A stretch of 64,000 nucleotides of DNA, from the NCBI RefSeq assembly GCF_030705605.1, contig NZ_JAPCKK010000016.1:620001-684000 (forward strand). Direction: 5' to 3'. The DNA comes from Paenibacillus zeirhizosphaerae (GTDB lineage: Bacteria > Bacillota > Bacilli > Paenibacillales > Paenibacillaceae). A program made the position numbers and the translations under genes. Numbering within the stretch: position 1 is the stretch's first letter; every line of letters starts with the position of its first letter. The notes beneath the pieces were generated by a model, which worked only from the letters and a program-made list of their open reading frames with translations, was not told the DNA's origin and did no database searches. Shown one piece after another: positions 50,723-60,200 of this stretch.

Positions 50723-50736
50723 AGTAAGCGTTTTCG
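50723..50736. promoter_or_regulatory. cre-like CcpA site in front of the uronate transporter operon
   Basis: On the minus strand CGAAAACGCTTACT matches the cre core GAAANCGNTNWC, with both outermost bases off consensus (12 of 14). It lies 19-32 bp upstream of the start codon, inside the transcribed leader if the promoter is further up. Confidence 0.5.
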
Positions 50737-50853
50737 TTATTTAGCATAACATGGAGCGTTTTTTGCTTGTATGAACTTTTTTAAGCCGCATATGCGGGGA
50801 ATTTAAGAAAGCAGACCTTCCAGTTAACGGATACACACTTTTTTTCAAAAAAA

Positions 50854-50872
50854 GAGTCGCATAACGCGACCC
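50854..50872 (-). terminator. Hairpin with T-run upstream of the uronate operon
   Basis: GTCGC (50856-50860) and GCGAC (50866-50870) pair, with a run of seven T on the minus strand beyond it. Probably ends read-through from the toxin cassette. Confidence 0.6.
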
Positions 50873-50951
50873 TTATGAAATGATTGCTATTGAATTTAGC
50901 GCAAGATGGCCCTGATATTGCAGAGAAAGATTCCCATAATTCCTCCTGTAA

Positions 50952-50987
50952 CAAAACCGCAAGAATTCTACTCCTCCTGCGGTTTTG
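50952..50987 (-). terminator. Terminator at the end of the toxin/immunity cassette
   Basis: CAAAACCGCA (50952-50961) and TGCGGTTTTG (50978-50987) are exact complements; 27 bp after the stop at 51015. Confidence 0.75.
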
Positions 50988-51014
50988 AAAAACACTTGAT
51001 CAGCATTTTAGAGT

Positions 51015-51395
51015 TTACATAATTGTTAGCTTAGTCATTCCTTCTAAACTAACCGTTTCCTTCCTTTCCCCACTCTCATAACGGTAAACTTGCAGTTTAA
51101 TACTCACTTCATACTCACCAGGATGCAATTCGCTATCTTCATAGTCGCATATATCATATAATATGTGCTGGGGTTTATCATAAGAGATGGTTATTGTGTC
51201 TTTCTCCATTCCCAATCTGGATTTAATATATCCTCCGAAGATATCTTTACCATCTTGCAGAAGCAGTATTTCTCTTAAGTCAATTTTACCCGCAATTTCA
51301 ATTTTATCTGTCGATGATAACCTAACTACAACAGGAATGGATTTTAAATTCGCACAATAAGTGTAACCATTTAACAGAAATACATCTAGCTTCAC
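51015..51395 (-). CDS. Unrecognised beta-rich protein of the toxin cassette (126 aa)
   Basis: GTG start at 51395 directly after the stop of the small membrane protein gene (TAAGTG), so translation is probably coupled. The sequence begins MKLDVFLLNGYTYCANLKSI and alternates beta strands (VVVRLSSTDKIEIAGKIDLR, GEYEVSIKLQVYRY) with no membrane segment. I do not recognise the family. Its position after a toxin and a DUF1871-like gene suggests an immunity or accessory protein, but this is context only. Confidence 0.55.
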   Translation of the reverse strand: MKLDVFLLNGYTYCANLKSIPVVVRLSSTDKIEIAGKIDLREILLLQDGKDIFGGYIKSRLGMEKDTITISYDKPQHILYDICDYEDSELHPGEYEVSIKLQVYRYESGERKETVSLEGMTKLTIM

Positions 51396-51712
51396 TTATT
51401 TCAACCCCCTATATCTTTTATAGTAGTCCTCGAAAATGTTCAAATCATCCGGTTTTAGTCCTAACTTCTTCCTTTCCATACGCCTTTGGCGTTGCTGGTG
51501 CACAAGGAAGGCAGCTATAAACATAAAAAACAGGTCAATCATGGATATATCTAACCATAATCGACCTATTAAAGGTAACGCAAAAACATTATGTGGTTTA
51601 TATAAAATTAAAGCAATTTCGGTTGTACACTTTTTCAGCCGATGTTGCTTTCAGCCTCGTCACGCTCTCGTACATATTCATACTCGGATTTAACCGAAAA
51701 AACAATCCTCAT
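51396..51712 (-). pseudogene. Small membrane protein gene with a -1 frameshift
   Basis: ATG at 51712 behind AGGGGAG opens MRIVFSVKSEYEYVRERDEA and stops after 25 codons. Shifting by one base near 51640-51650 continues into KCTTEIALILYKPHNVFALP, then LWLDISMIDLFFMFIAAFLV (a membrane helix) and a basic tail ending DYYKRYRGLK, with the stop directly at the start of the next gene. The tail and the tight junction to 51395 point to a real gene of about 105 codons damaged by one indel. Two separate short frames (the second from ATG at about 51541) are the alternative. Confidence 0.5.
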
Positions 51713-51780
51713 CTTATCTCCCCTGATCCAGTAACCGGCATTCTACTAAGCCCAATCATAGGGCAGTTTTCTTGAGAAAA

Positions 51781-51803
51781 AGAGCCGCAGTAAGCGGATC
51801 TCT
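51781..51803 (-). terminator. Possible terminator after the DUF1871-like gene
   Basis: AGAG-CCGC and GCGG-CTCT pair with a small internal bulge; TTTTTCTC follows on the minus strand. Confidence 0.55.
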
Positions 51804-51830
51804 ATTAATAGGGTGTAGAGTTTACGCCAT

Positions 51831-52097
51831 TTACTTTACAGACTCAGCCCCACCACCTTGTTTTAACTTTACAATCCTCTCTGCAATAAACTTGCATTCA
51901 TCAATAGACTTCTCAAACTCCTTTCCAAAAGATTTCTCGAATATATTGAACACTTCATCCGCTAGTTCATCAACCGTATTGGTGAAATCCATTGCTTCAA
52001 ACACCTTCTGTGACTCAGAAGAATATTCATCCTCCAGTAGTGGATAAATATCCACCGGATTCCATTCGTTAATTATTTGAATGATGTTATCTCTCAT
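51831..52097 (-). CDS. DUF1871-like protein, probable immunity protein
   Basis: 88 residues, acidic, helical. It starts MRDNIIQIINEWNPVDIYPL and has LEDEYSSESQKVFEA and FIAERIVKLKQ. The IIxEWNPVDIYPL pattern is that of DUF1871 proteins (Bacillus YugE type) as I remember them; such proteins occur frequently next to polymorphic toxins. It lies 11 bp after the toxin gene on the same strand, the usual toxin-immunity order. Confidence 0.7.
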   Translation of the reverse strand: MRDNIIQIINEWNPVDIYPLLEDEYSSESQKVFEAMDFTNTVDELADEVFNIFEKSFGKEFEKSIDECKFIAERIVKLKQGGGAESVK

Positions 52098-52108
52098 CTG
52101 TTACTCGC

Positions 52109-53293
52109 TTACCTCCCAAATAAAGATCTCGATAACGCCTTATAAGCATCATCGTATTTGCTCTTCGGAATTACTGTTACAAGCGTCCCATCGTTGGCAA
52201 CAACCGCTGCACCTTCCTCCGAGAAAAACAAATGCTTGCTTCCATTATTTTGTGAAAGTGCCTTACCATTTTCGACCCAAAATTCTGCCATTTCTTTCGT
52301 CACACCGCGTTCATTCATTCTCTCGATTCCATGAGTTGAGACCTTTGACCACTCAATTTTAGTGCCGGGGTTTTCAACGAGTGTTCCGGCTTTTCCAAAG
52401 CTGTCGCCAATCTTAGCGACACTACTCGTCCCCTCAGAAATTTTGCCTCTTAACCTATCTTGATCCTCTCCTCCAAGTGTGTATTTCCCTCCGTCCCCCA
52501 ACTTCCCCTTGATCCCTATTCTTTTGCCAAGAAATTGAACAGCCATAGCCGAGGCTGCTGTTCCTGCATAAAAGGCCGCACCCTGCTCCTCAAATTTTTG
52601 TTTTTCCGTCTCTACATATTCCTTTGCCTGTTCCCTTGCATCGCCCGTGCCCCAGAGAAAGTTCCAGCCAAATGTTGCACCGCTCACTACGCCTTCGACT
52701 GGGGCGGCGATTGCATCTCGTGCCATTCCGCCAATCGTCCCTACCGGGTCTTTCTCTATCTGTTCGCCCAGTTTAACTATATTATCATCCAATGTGCTGA
52801 GCGGTTTCCATGCTCCTTCGAAAAAATCATGAACATGGTCACCGAACCCTTTCTCCGGTTCTTCTCGCGGTGGTCTTTCGGCAGATATGGATGTAGCATC
52901 AGACCGTTCATTCAGTTGGGTCAAACTGGTATGCGCAGGCCCAATAGTGCTAAAGTCTGGTTTGAAAAAATCTCCAGCATAATCATGAATGCTCTTTGTC
53001 CCAACAAGATCAGGAATATGAACTATACCTGAGTCTGCATCAACAAACCTGTTCACTATGGTTTCTAATTCATCCGCTGCTCTTTGCAGATTTACCGGGA
53101 CTAGGCTCAGTGCCTTCGCATTCTCTTCGTGCAGCGAGCGGAACCTTCTTGCCGTCTCTCCTTCAAACTCATTTAACAAGGCAGTCGTTCTTGAAAAATT
53201 CTGCTCCAATATGTATTTTAACTGATCTTTCCCGACCCTGATCCTTCGAGCGACTTCCATCATGAGATCCGCAGGTACCTGTATTTTCGCCAT
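52109..53293 (-). CDS. Type VII secretion polymorphic toxin (WXG100-like head, DUF4258-like RNase-type tail)
   Basis: 394 residues. The N-terminal ESAT-6/WXG-like helical hairpin (MAKIQVPADLMMEVARRIRV, LLNEFEGETARRFRSLHEEN, VNLQRAADELETIVNRFVDA) is the secretion head. The middle is a pretoxin region (GDHVHDFFEGAWKPLSTLDD, PVEGVVSGATFGWNFLWGTG). The C-terminal effector contains VSTHGIERMNERGVTKEMAE and ends PKSKYDDAYKALSRSLFGR. The pattern His-x-x-x-Arg-Met-x-x-Arg-Gly resembles DUF4258/BECR-fold ribonuclease toxins, but the activity is not proven. It should be exported through the Yuk/Ess machinery, not present in the window, and kill competitors; the next gene is the likely immunity. Confidence 0.7.
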   Translation of the reverse strand: MAKIQVPADLMMEVARRIRVGKDQLKYILEQNFSRTTALLNEFEGETARRFRSLHEENAKALSLVPVNLQRAADELETIVNRFVDADSGIVHIPDLVGTKSIHDYAGDFFKPDFSTIGPAHTSLTQLNERSDATSISAERPPREEPEKGFGDHVHDFFEGAWKPLSTLDDNIVKLGEQIEKDPVGTIGGMARDAIAAPVEGVVSGATFGWNFLWGTGDAREQAKEYVETEKQKFEEQGAAFYAGTAASAMAVQFLGKRIGIKGKLGDGGKYTLGGEDQDRLRGKISEGTSSVAKIGDSFGKAGTLVENPGTKIEWSKVSTHGIERMNERGVTKEMAEFWVENGKALSQNNGSKHLFFSEEGAAVVANDGTLVTVIPKSKYDDAYKALSRSLFGR

Positions 53294-53560
53294 GCCTACA
53301 CATCCACTTCTATTTTATGGAACTAAATTATACTAAAATAGAATTTCAGGGCACAGCGACATTAGGTCTAACTTTGCTATGACCTTCGTGCCATCTTCAG
53401 AAGATTTCCACTTCATTTGACAGTTCACTTTCACTTTTGCGCATTTAAAAATCCACACTTCTGCATAAGGAGCACCAACGACCAATTAAGGCCTTGAAGG
53501 ACAAAGGATTATCCTTGCAAAAGTGCGGATCTCTTCATTTCTTTATTAGAAAAAGAGCCG
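53294..53560. other. Gap between the toxin gene and the sensor kinase gene, with a long inverted repeat
   Basis: No gene. ATCCACACTTCTGCATAAGGA (first 20 bases from 53451) and TCCTTGCAAAAGTGCGGAT (53512-53530) are imperfect reverse complements with a 40-nt loop. They could be a remnant of an inserted element or a rearranged terminator at the edge of the toxin cassette. Confidence 0.45.
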
Positions 53561-55285
53561 TCAACCCGGTATTGGAAAGCAGAGCAGCACAGAGGTGCCA
53601 ATATCCTTCTGACTGCTCACGGACAGGCCATAATTTTCTCCGTACATGGACCGGATTCTCTCATGCACATTTTTTAGCCCGACAGACTTGCTCGGGGCGC
53701 TGGGCTCGTACAAGGTTTCATTAATGCGTGCCAGCGTCCCTCTATCCATTCCCGCGCCGTCATCATAAATCGTGATGGCCAGGTCCTTGTCCCGCTTCTC
53801 TACAGTCACCCCAACCGTCCCCTTTTTCTGCTGGCGCAGTCCGTGCTGGACCGCATTTTCCACGATGGGCTGCAAACATAATTTCAGGATCGGCCAGTCC
53901 ATATCCACGTCAGGAGCGATGTCACACCTGAGCACATATCTGTTGTCATACCGGACCGAAATAATATAGAAATAGTCATGCAAATGCTCAAGCTCCCGGC
54001 GCAGACTTACGCGCTCTTCTCCATAATCAATAACGTATTTCAATTGGTTGGACAAGGAATGAATCATGTCCGCGACCTCTTCCGCCTCTTTATCCACCGC
54101 ATTCATCCGGATCACTTCAAGGGTGTTGTACAAATAGTGAGGTCTGATCTGGCTTTTTAGCGCATTCAGCTCGGTTTGCTTCTGCTTGATCTGGGCCACA
54201 TAAGCTTCATCAATATGCACCCGCAGGCGCTCGACCATCCGATTAAAGCCTTGGGTCAGCCTGCCTATTTCATCGTTGCTGTTGACCGGAAGCATACTGT
54301 CCAGCCTCCCGGACTCCACCACTGCCATTTGCTGAATCAGCTTGCGGATCGGCGCAGCCAAACGGCGGGAGAACCAGGCTCCCATGACAATCAAGGCCAC
54401 TGAGCAAATCAGGATCGCAGTATATACGGTGGCCCGTGCGGAAAAAAGCTGCTCAAACAGTCCTGCCCGATGAATCATTGCAATCAGTTGGCCGTTAATA
54501 AAAGGAATGTCTTCACGCAGCACCAGCATCTCGTTATCCTTGCTTCCTGCTAAAATTTCATCCTTCGTCCTGTTGCCCTGATTGCTGAAATAAATATGAT
54601 CCTCACCATCGAGCAGAACTACCTCGTCCTGCTCCCCAAGATAGAGCTCATTCAAAAATTGACGGAACACCGCTGTATCAATGTCGAGAAACAAGGTGCC
54701 CACCACCTTGGGTTCCCGGGTCAGCACGCCTGAGGTATCAATAAGATTACGTACAAGCGTAAAAACCTCCCGCTTGGACCCGGTGAAATACGAGTCCTGA
54801 TGCTTCGGGAAAATGGCTACCTTCGCAGGCTGCGTGCTCATTTTGTCTTTCCATTCCTGAACAGGCAGTAGCTCACTTCTAAGTCCGCGATTCTCCCGTT
54901 CCTGGTAATAGATACGCCCGTCTGACGCCCGGACAAAATAAGCGCCGGTAATATAGTTATCACTAAAAACGATCGTTTTCAGGAAGGAATCGATGGGCGT
55001 CGCATTGATCTGCTCCAGCTCATTGACATTAAACGTCTGATTCCGGTTGATATCTTCGGATACTCCCTCATAACGGACGTTATACATAAGCTTCGAAATG
55101 TCATTGTACTGCTGGAAGGCCGAATTCAGATTATAGCTCATATACAGCACCATTTGCTGCAGGTTGCTGGTTGTATATCGTTCCACGTAACCCGAAAATA
55201 TTTGCACGGAAAAAAAGCTTAGCGCAAAGAGCGGGATAAGCCCCACCAGCATAAAGGAAGCCGAAAATTTTACGAATATGCTTTT
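53561..55285 (-). CDS. YesM-type sensor histidine kinase
   Basis: About 574 residues from ATG at 55285 (MKSIFVKFSASFMLVGLIPL), which has TGGAGA upstream. Membrane helix 1 is at about 9-30, then an extracellular Cache-like sensor, membrane helix 2 near 285-305, and HAMP (RRLAAPIRKLIQQMAVVESG). The LytS-type kinase has KSQIRPHYLYNTLEVIRMNA (phospho-His) and the ATPase LQPIVENAVQHGLRQQKKGT and VGLKNVHERIRSMY. It works with the YesN-type regulator encoded 67 bp upstream. The pair normally controls an adjacent oligosaccharide transporter, here the GH88 operon on the other side of the toxin cassette. Confidence 0.92.
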   Translation of the reverse strand, partial: KSIFVKFSASFMLVGLIPLFALSFFSVQIFSGYVERYTTSNLQQMVLYMSYNLNSAFQQYNDISKLMYNVRYEGVSEDINRNQTFNVNELEQINATPIDSFLKTIVFSDNYITGAYFVRASDGRIYYQERENRGLRSELLPVQEWKDKMSTQPAKVAIFPKHQDSYFTGSKREVFTLVRNLIDTSGVLTREPKVVGTLFLDIDTAVFRQFLNELYLGEQDEVVLLDGEDHIYFSNQGNRTKDEILAGSKDNEMLVLREDIPFINGQLIAMIHRAGLFEQLFSARATVYTAILICSVALIVMGAWFSRRLAAPIRKLIQQMAVVESGRLDSMLPVNSNDEIGRLTQGFNRMVERLRVHIDEAYVAQIKQKQTELNALKSQIRPHYLYNTLEVIRMNAVDKEAEEVADMIHSLSNQLKYVIDYGEERVSLRRELEHLHDYFYIISVRYDNRYVLRCDIAPDVDMDWPILKLCLQPIVENAVQHGLRQQKKGTVGVTVEKRDKDLAITIYDDGAGMDRGTLARINETLYEPSAPSKSVGLKNVHERIRSMYGENYGLSVSSQKDIGTSVLLCFPIPG

Positions 55286-55352
55286 CATCAACAATCTCCA
55301 GAAGCGCATGAAGGCAGCACCTTCTTTGTTCGTTATGGTTAGTTATGGTTAA

Positions 55353-56963
55353 TTATGTTTGATGTCGGCGGAAGCACTGCCGGTATTCTTGCGGCACCTT
55401 GCCAAATCTTTTTTTGAACATATCGCTGAAATGTCTCACATGGTTATAACCTACACGGTCGGCAATTTCATAGACCATAAGGTCCGATTCGAGCAGCAGC
55501 TTAAGCGCATGCCTCATCCGCACCTCTGTGATATAGTTTTTGAAATTTTGGCCGGTATGCTTCTTGAAAAAGCTGCTGAAATAGTAGGGATTCATATAGA
55601 CAAGGGCGGCCATCGATTCCAGGGTAATATGGCTGGCATAATGCTCCTCAATATACGCTTTGATCTTCGTTAGCAGCACCCGTTCTTTACCCGACAGCTT
55701 GCCCGCAAAATGCTGCAGCATTTCCACCACGATCTCTTCAACCATGCGGGCAACATCCGTGTAGGAAGGACAGGCAGCCAGTTTTTCCAGCAAAGCACCA
55801 TGGTCAGCCTGAAGGAGCTCCATCCCGCTCCCGATCTTCGCAAGCTCCTGATGTATGATCAGGATTGAATTGTAAACCCCCGTCACCGCCAGATTCCTGT
55901 TATCCCCTGTCTGAATCCGGATCTGCTCCAGCAGTTGCCGTATCAGCGGCTGCAACTGTTGCTTCTGTTGAGCGGTCAACGCTTTGACCACATCGGATTG
56001 CAGCTCTGCTATAGACTTATCCTCCAGACTATTCCTTGCACACTGCTCTTCATAACAAATCACCTGGTTCATACCTGTAAAATATTTTATGTTAAGCGCT
56101 TTCAGTGCAGAGCGACAGGATGCCGCCGCTTCTTCAATGCCTGTCACGCTTAACCCTATACCACACGAAACACTCAGCTTTAAATAACTGTTGATCTTAC
56201 GGTGAAGGTCGTTGGCCAGTTGAAGCGGATAATCTCTCTGTTCATGCTGGATTAGAATGACAAAGCATGCTTCTTTCTGAACCAGCCATCCGTTGCCCGC
56301 GTTCCGTTCCTGCTCCAATGTCTCTCTAATGATATTGGACAGTGCAAAATTCACCAGATTGCGCTCCCGCTCCTCCCACGGTGTGCCAGTGCTATTTTCA
56401 TCGATTTCCAGTACACACACAGTAGTAAATCGGCTGATCGCAATGACGTCCATTTGCGAAAGCGCGTCAAGTGTCTTTTTGTCTCCGTCCAGTAAACCGT
56501 CAAGAAGCTGTTCTATGGTGGTGGAGCGATTCTTTTTTTCATAATAAGTCAGCATCTCTTTATTTCGCTCATCAGCGGATTCTTCCTGGAGAATGGTCAC
56601 CGCTTTGGCTGCTGCTTTTTCGAGCTGATGTTTATTGATAGGTTTTACCAGGTAATCCAGCGCTCCCAACTGTATCGCTTGACGGGCATAACCGAACTCC
56701 TGAAAGGCACTGATAAAAATGACCTTAGCACAGTATCCTTGTTCATTTAATTCGGCAATAATATCAATCCCGTTGCCATCCGGCATGCTGATATCACTGA
56801 TAATGAGCTGAGGTTCATGTGTACGGATCAGCTCGCAGAGCTCCTGCCCGTCATTGGCTTCACCAACAATGGTAAATCCAAGCGCTTCCCAGGCTATCAA
56901 TTTTTTCAGGCCGCGTAATATGACGGGTTCATCGTCTGCAAGCAATAATTTAATGGTTTCCAT
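55353..56963 (-). CDS. YesN-type response regulator, AraC family
   Basis: 536 residues. The receiver has LLADDEPVILRGLKKLIAWE, the phospho-Asp in LIISDISMPDGNGIDIIAEL and Lys in LDYLVKPINKHQLEKA. A long helical linker follows. The C-terminal AraC domain has ITLESMAALVYMNPYYFSSF and VYEIADRVGYNHVRHFSDMF plus GKVPQEYRQ. AGGAGGG precedes the ATG. It should activate the solute-binding protein operon and perhaps the divergent lyase gene at 57211, whose promoter region is shared. Confidence 0.93.
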   Translation of the reverse strand: METIKLLLADDEPVILRGLKKLIAWEALGFTIVGEANDGQELCELIRTHEPQLIISDISMPDGNGIDIIAELNEQGYCAKVIFISAFQEFGYARQAIQLGALDYLVKPINKHQLEKAAAKAVTILQEESADERNKEMLTYYEKKNRSTTIEQLLDGLLDGDKKTLDALSQMDVIAISRFTTVCVLEIDENSTGTPWEERERNLVNFALSNIIRETLEQERNAGNGWLVQKEACFVILIQHEQRDYPLQLANDLHRKINSYLKLSVSCGIGLSVTGIEEAAASCRSALKALNIKYFTGMNQVICYEEQCARNSLEDKSIAELQSDVVKALTAQQKQQLQPLIRQLLEQIRIQTGDNRNLAVTGVYNSILIIHQELAKIGSGMELLQADHGALLEKLAACPSYTDVARMVEEIVVEMLQHFAGKLSGKERVLLTKIKAYIEEHYASHITLESMAALVYMNPYYFSSFFKKHTGQNFKNYITEVRMRHALKLLLESDLMVYEIADRVGYNHVRHFSDMFKKRFGKVPQEYRQCFRRHQT

Positions 56964-57210
56964 AGAGTGCCCTCCTGCTTACCCGTGAATAGTAATATTT
57001 ACTTTTACGCGAATAAAAACATGGCCTTCATTTGCTGATTAAGATTATAACGACAAACACGGTATGAAAAAACAGGAACCTGTTCCGATCATCTGGTCCT
57101 GACGCTAAATCTAAAAAAGAATGCATATTTCGCTTAAAAAAGCAGCACACCTCCCCTTCCCCATTCTGTTATTGTGTTTCTTGACTACACAGGAAAAGGA
57201 GGAGATTGTT

Positions 57211-60200
57211 CTGAAACGAGCGTATGAAAGACCGTACCGCACAAGTCTGTGGAGACGGGTGACAGCCGGGTTTACTGCACTCATTTTTGCAGTCATGTGC
57301 ATTCCTTCGTTGTCGGTATCTGCCTCGGCACTAACAGAGGAATCGTCGGTGGCTATCGATATGGCTGTGGCCGATCCGGTAGAGATTACGGAAACAAGCA
57401 GCAACGGCTTCCTGCATCCGGGCATCGGGGTAACCAAGGACATTCTTGAAAACATGCGGGCACAAATTATGGCGAAGCAGGAACCGTGGTATTCGTATTA
57501 TAAAGCCATGCTTGTTTCGTCAACAGCTTCGAAAACGGTTACATCCAGCAATCAGGATACCACGAATCCCACCAAACCGGCGAGTGATGCATTTGATAGT
57601 CAGGGTTTTAATGCGCGCTTTATATCCGATGGATTAAAAGCGTATACACAAGCCTTATTGTATTATATTACAGGCGATGAAACCTATCGGGCTAACGCGA
57701 TGCACATCATTCGCATTTGGTCCCAAATGGACCCTGCCAAATACGTTTATTTTGCCGACGCTCACATTCATACAGGAATTCCGCTGAACCGGATGGTCAC
57801 GGCGGCAGAAATATTGCGGTACTCCAGCTCGCAAACGGAGGCCCTGAAATGGACGGATCAGGATACAGCCAATTTCACCAATAATCTCATTATCCCGGTG
57901 ACGGAAACGTTTCTGCACGATAACAATTACTTTATGAACCAGCATACCTACCCTCTGCTGGGAGCCATGGCGGGTTATATTTTTACAGACAACAAAGACC
58001 GGTACGAAGAAGCCATAGAATGGTTTACCGTGAACAAAACGGCCAAGGATCAAGGCATTAACGGTTCGATTCAACAGTTGTTCCGGCTCGTAGATACCAA
58101 TGCGGTTACGGGAGAGAAGCTGGATCAGCCGGTCGTGCAGCATGTGGAAATGGGCAGAGATCAGGCTCACGGTGCCGGAGACATTACGAATGCAGCGATC
58201 ATTTCCCGGATGCTGCTTGCCCAGAGCACCAAGGTAGACCCCGTGGCAGGCACGGTCTCAACCGCTCCGGATGCGGTGGATATTTTTGCTTTTCTCGATC
58301 ACCGCATTTTGACGGCAGCCAATTATTTCTGGCAATACATGCTGGGCTACGACACCCCTTGGACCCCGGTGGTTTATACCATGAATGAGAGCGGCGACCC
58401 TTTGGGCATTTACCGGGTCATATCCGACTTTTACCGTGGCCGAATGAACACCGCCCAGTTTTGGGATATTTACTACTATTATACCTATAGTAAAGGAGTC
58501 GATCTCTCAGAAAAAGCGCCTTACTTCTATGAAGCGTTCACGAAACGCATCCCGTCCAATCATTATTATCAAGGGAAGCTGGCCCAAGCCTGGGAAAGCC
58601 CGGACGGCGGAGGGGATTTCTGGCTGTATATCCCGGCGGAAGCCGTGGCGGAGGGGGCCAAATATGTGCCCAGGGAGATGACAAGTGATGCTTTGGTCGA
58701 AATCGAAGACCGGTACACGGCCCTTGACAGTCATTCGGCAACCAGGCAAGAAGGTCCCATTTCTTATGTAGAAATCACGGCAACGGATGAGGGAAGCACC
58801 ATTGTGCCTTTGAATCTGTCCTTCGGCCAGCGAACCTCCCCCAAGCTCATCGGCCTGAAAATCAGGACCAACGGGACCGCCATCCTTGAGCTTAGTAAAG
58901 AAAGAAGCTCCATCCCCTTCCATACGATTACGCTGCCGGATACAAAGGGGCAATGGAGATACGTTACCTTTGACATGTCCATCAACACGGTTCCATACGC
59001 ACAGACCGATGAAAACTACAGCCTTATGTATATGAAAGTAATGGGAGGCGGCAGCAAGGTGGACCTGGATCATCTCCATGTCCAGGCAGGCAGCCAGTTA
59101 TCCGCTCCGGTGTTTAAATCAGGCTCGTCGGCACTGCATCTGATCGCATTTACCGGAGGAGCGATCAACGCGGATTTTTCGGCTACAGATTCGAACGTCT
59201 CGGACGTTGTCACCTATGAAATGACAGAGGGTCCTGCAGGAGCCGTTTTGGATGGCAGTACCGGCGCTTTCACCTGGACCCCCACACAAACCGGAACAAG
59301 CTCCTTTATTGTTGTGGCCAGTGACGGAACGTCGGTATCCACGAAACATGTCAAGATCGAGGTGACAGCCGACCGGCCAGCCGCCGTTGCTGCAGCCACC
59401 GCCGGATATAACCCGGCTGAAAGCTATGTGTCAGCTACCCTTGCGACATACACCGATGCTTATACCAACGTTGTCAATCATATGGAGACAGATACAGATG
59501 CGGCGTTTTATGGCAAATTGCAATCCCTTCATACAGCAGTGGGAGACCTCGAGCTTCTAAACAAAGCTTTGCCGGATGGAAGCCTTGACTATGTGAACAT
59601 GGTATCTGCCTCTTCCTTCGGTAATTACCTGCCCAGCCTTACGGACGATAACGACAATAGCTATGTCGCTTACGGATTAGCGCCGGATCAGTACCATACC
59701 CTTGACTTCGGCAGTAAGTTTAACATCACGGCCCAAGCTTTCGAGGTCCAGGGCAGAAGGAGCTTCCCTGAGCGCATCGCCGGTCTTGCCGTGTTTGGAT
59801 CAAATGATGGGGATAACTGGACACGGTTAACGGATCAGATGACCGTTCGCAGTGAAGAGAAACAGCGGCTCGCCGTGAAAGAGGAGTATAACAACACCCC
59901 CTTCCGTTTCTTCAAGCTGGACATCATTGAGCCGCAGAGCACGATGTTCGAGATCGGCGAATTGCGCATCTACGGTCAACGGCATGAAGTGTTCAGCAAA
60001 CTGAGCGCTGTGTCGATCAGCTCGGAGCAAAGCTTGAAAAACCGGATCGTAACAGGCGATACGGTGAAGCTGGATTTTAAAGCCATTGAACCGATTCAGG
60101 ATGTGAAAGTCTTAATTCAAGGACAGGAAGCAGCAGCCGTTTCGACCGACAATATGCACTGGACGGCACAATGGACCGTCAGCCCCGGTGCCGGGGACGG

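Noticed and set aside
50880-51000. Possible small RNA between the toxin cassette and the uronate operon
   Set aside because: The two hairpins are adequately explained as terminators; no promoter was seen between them.
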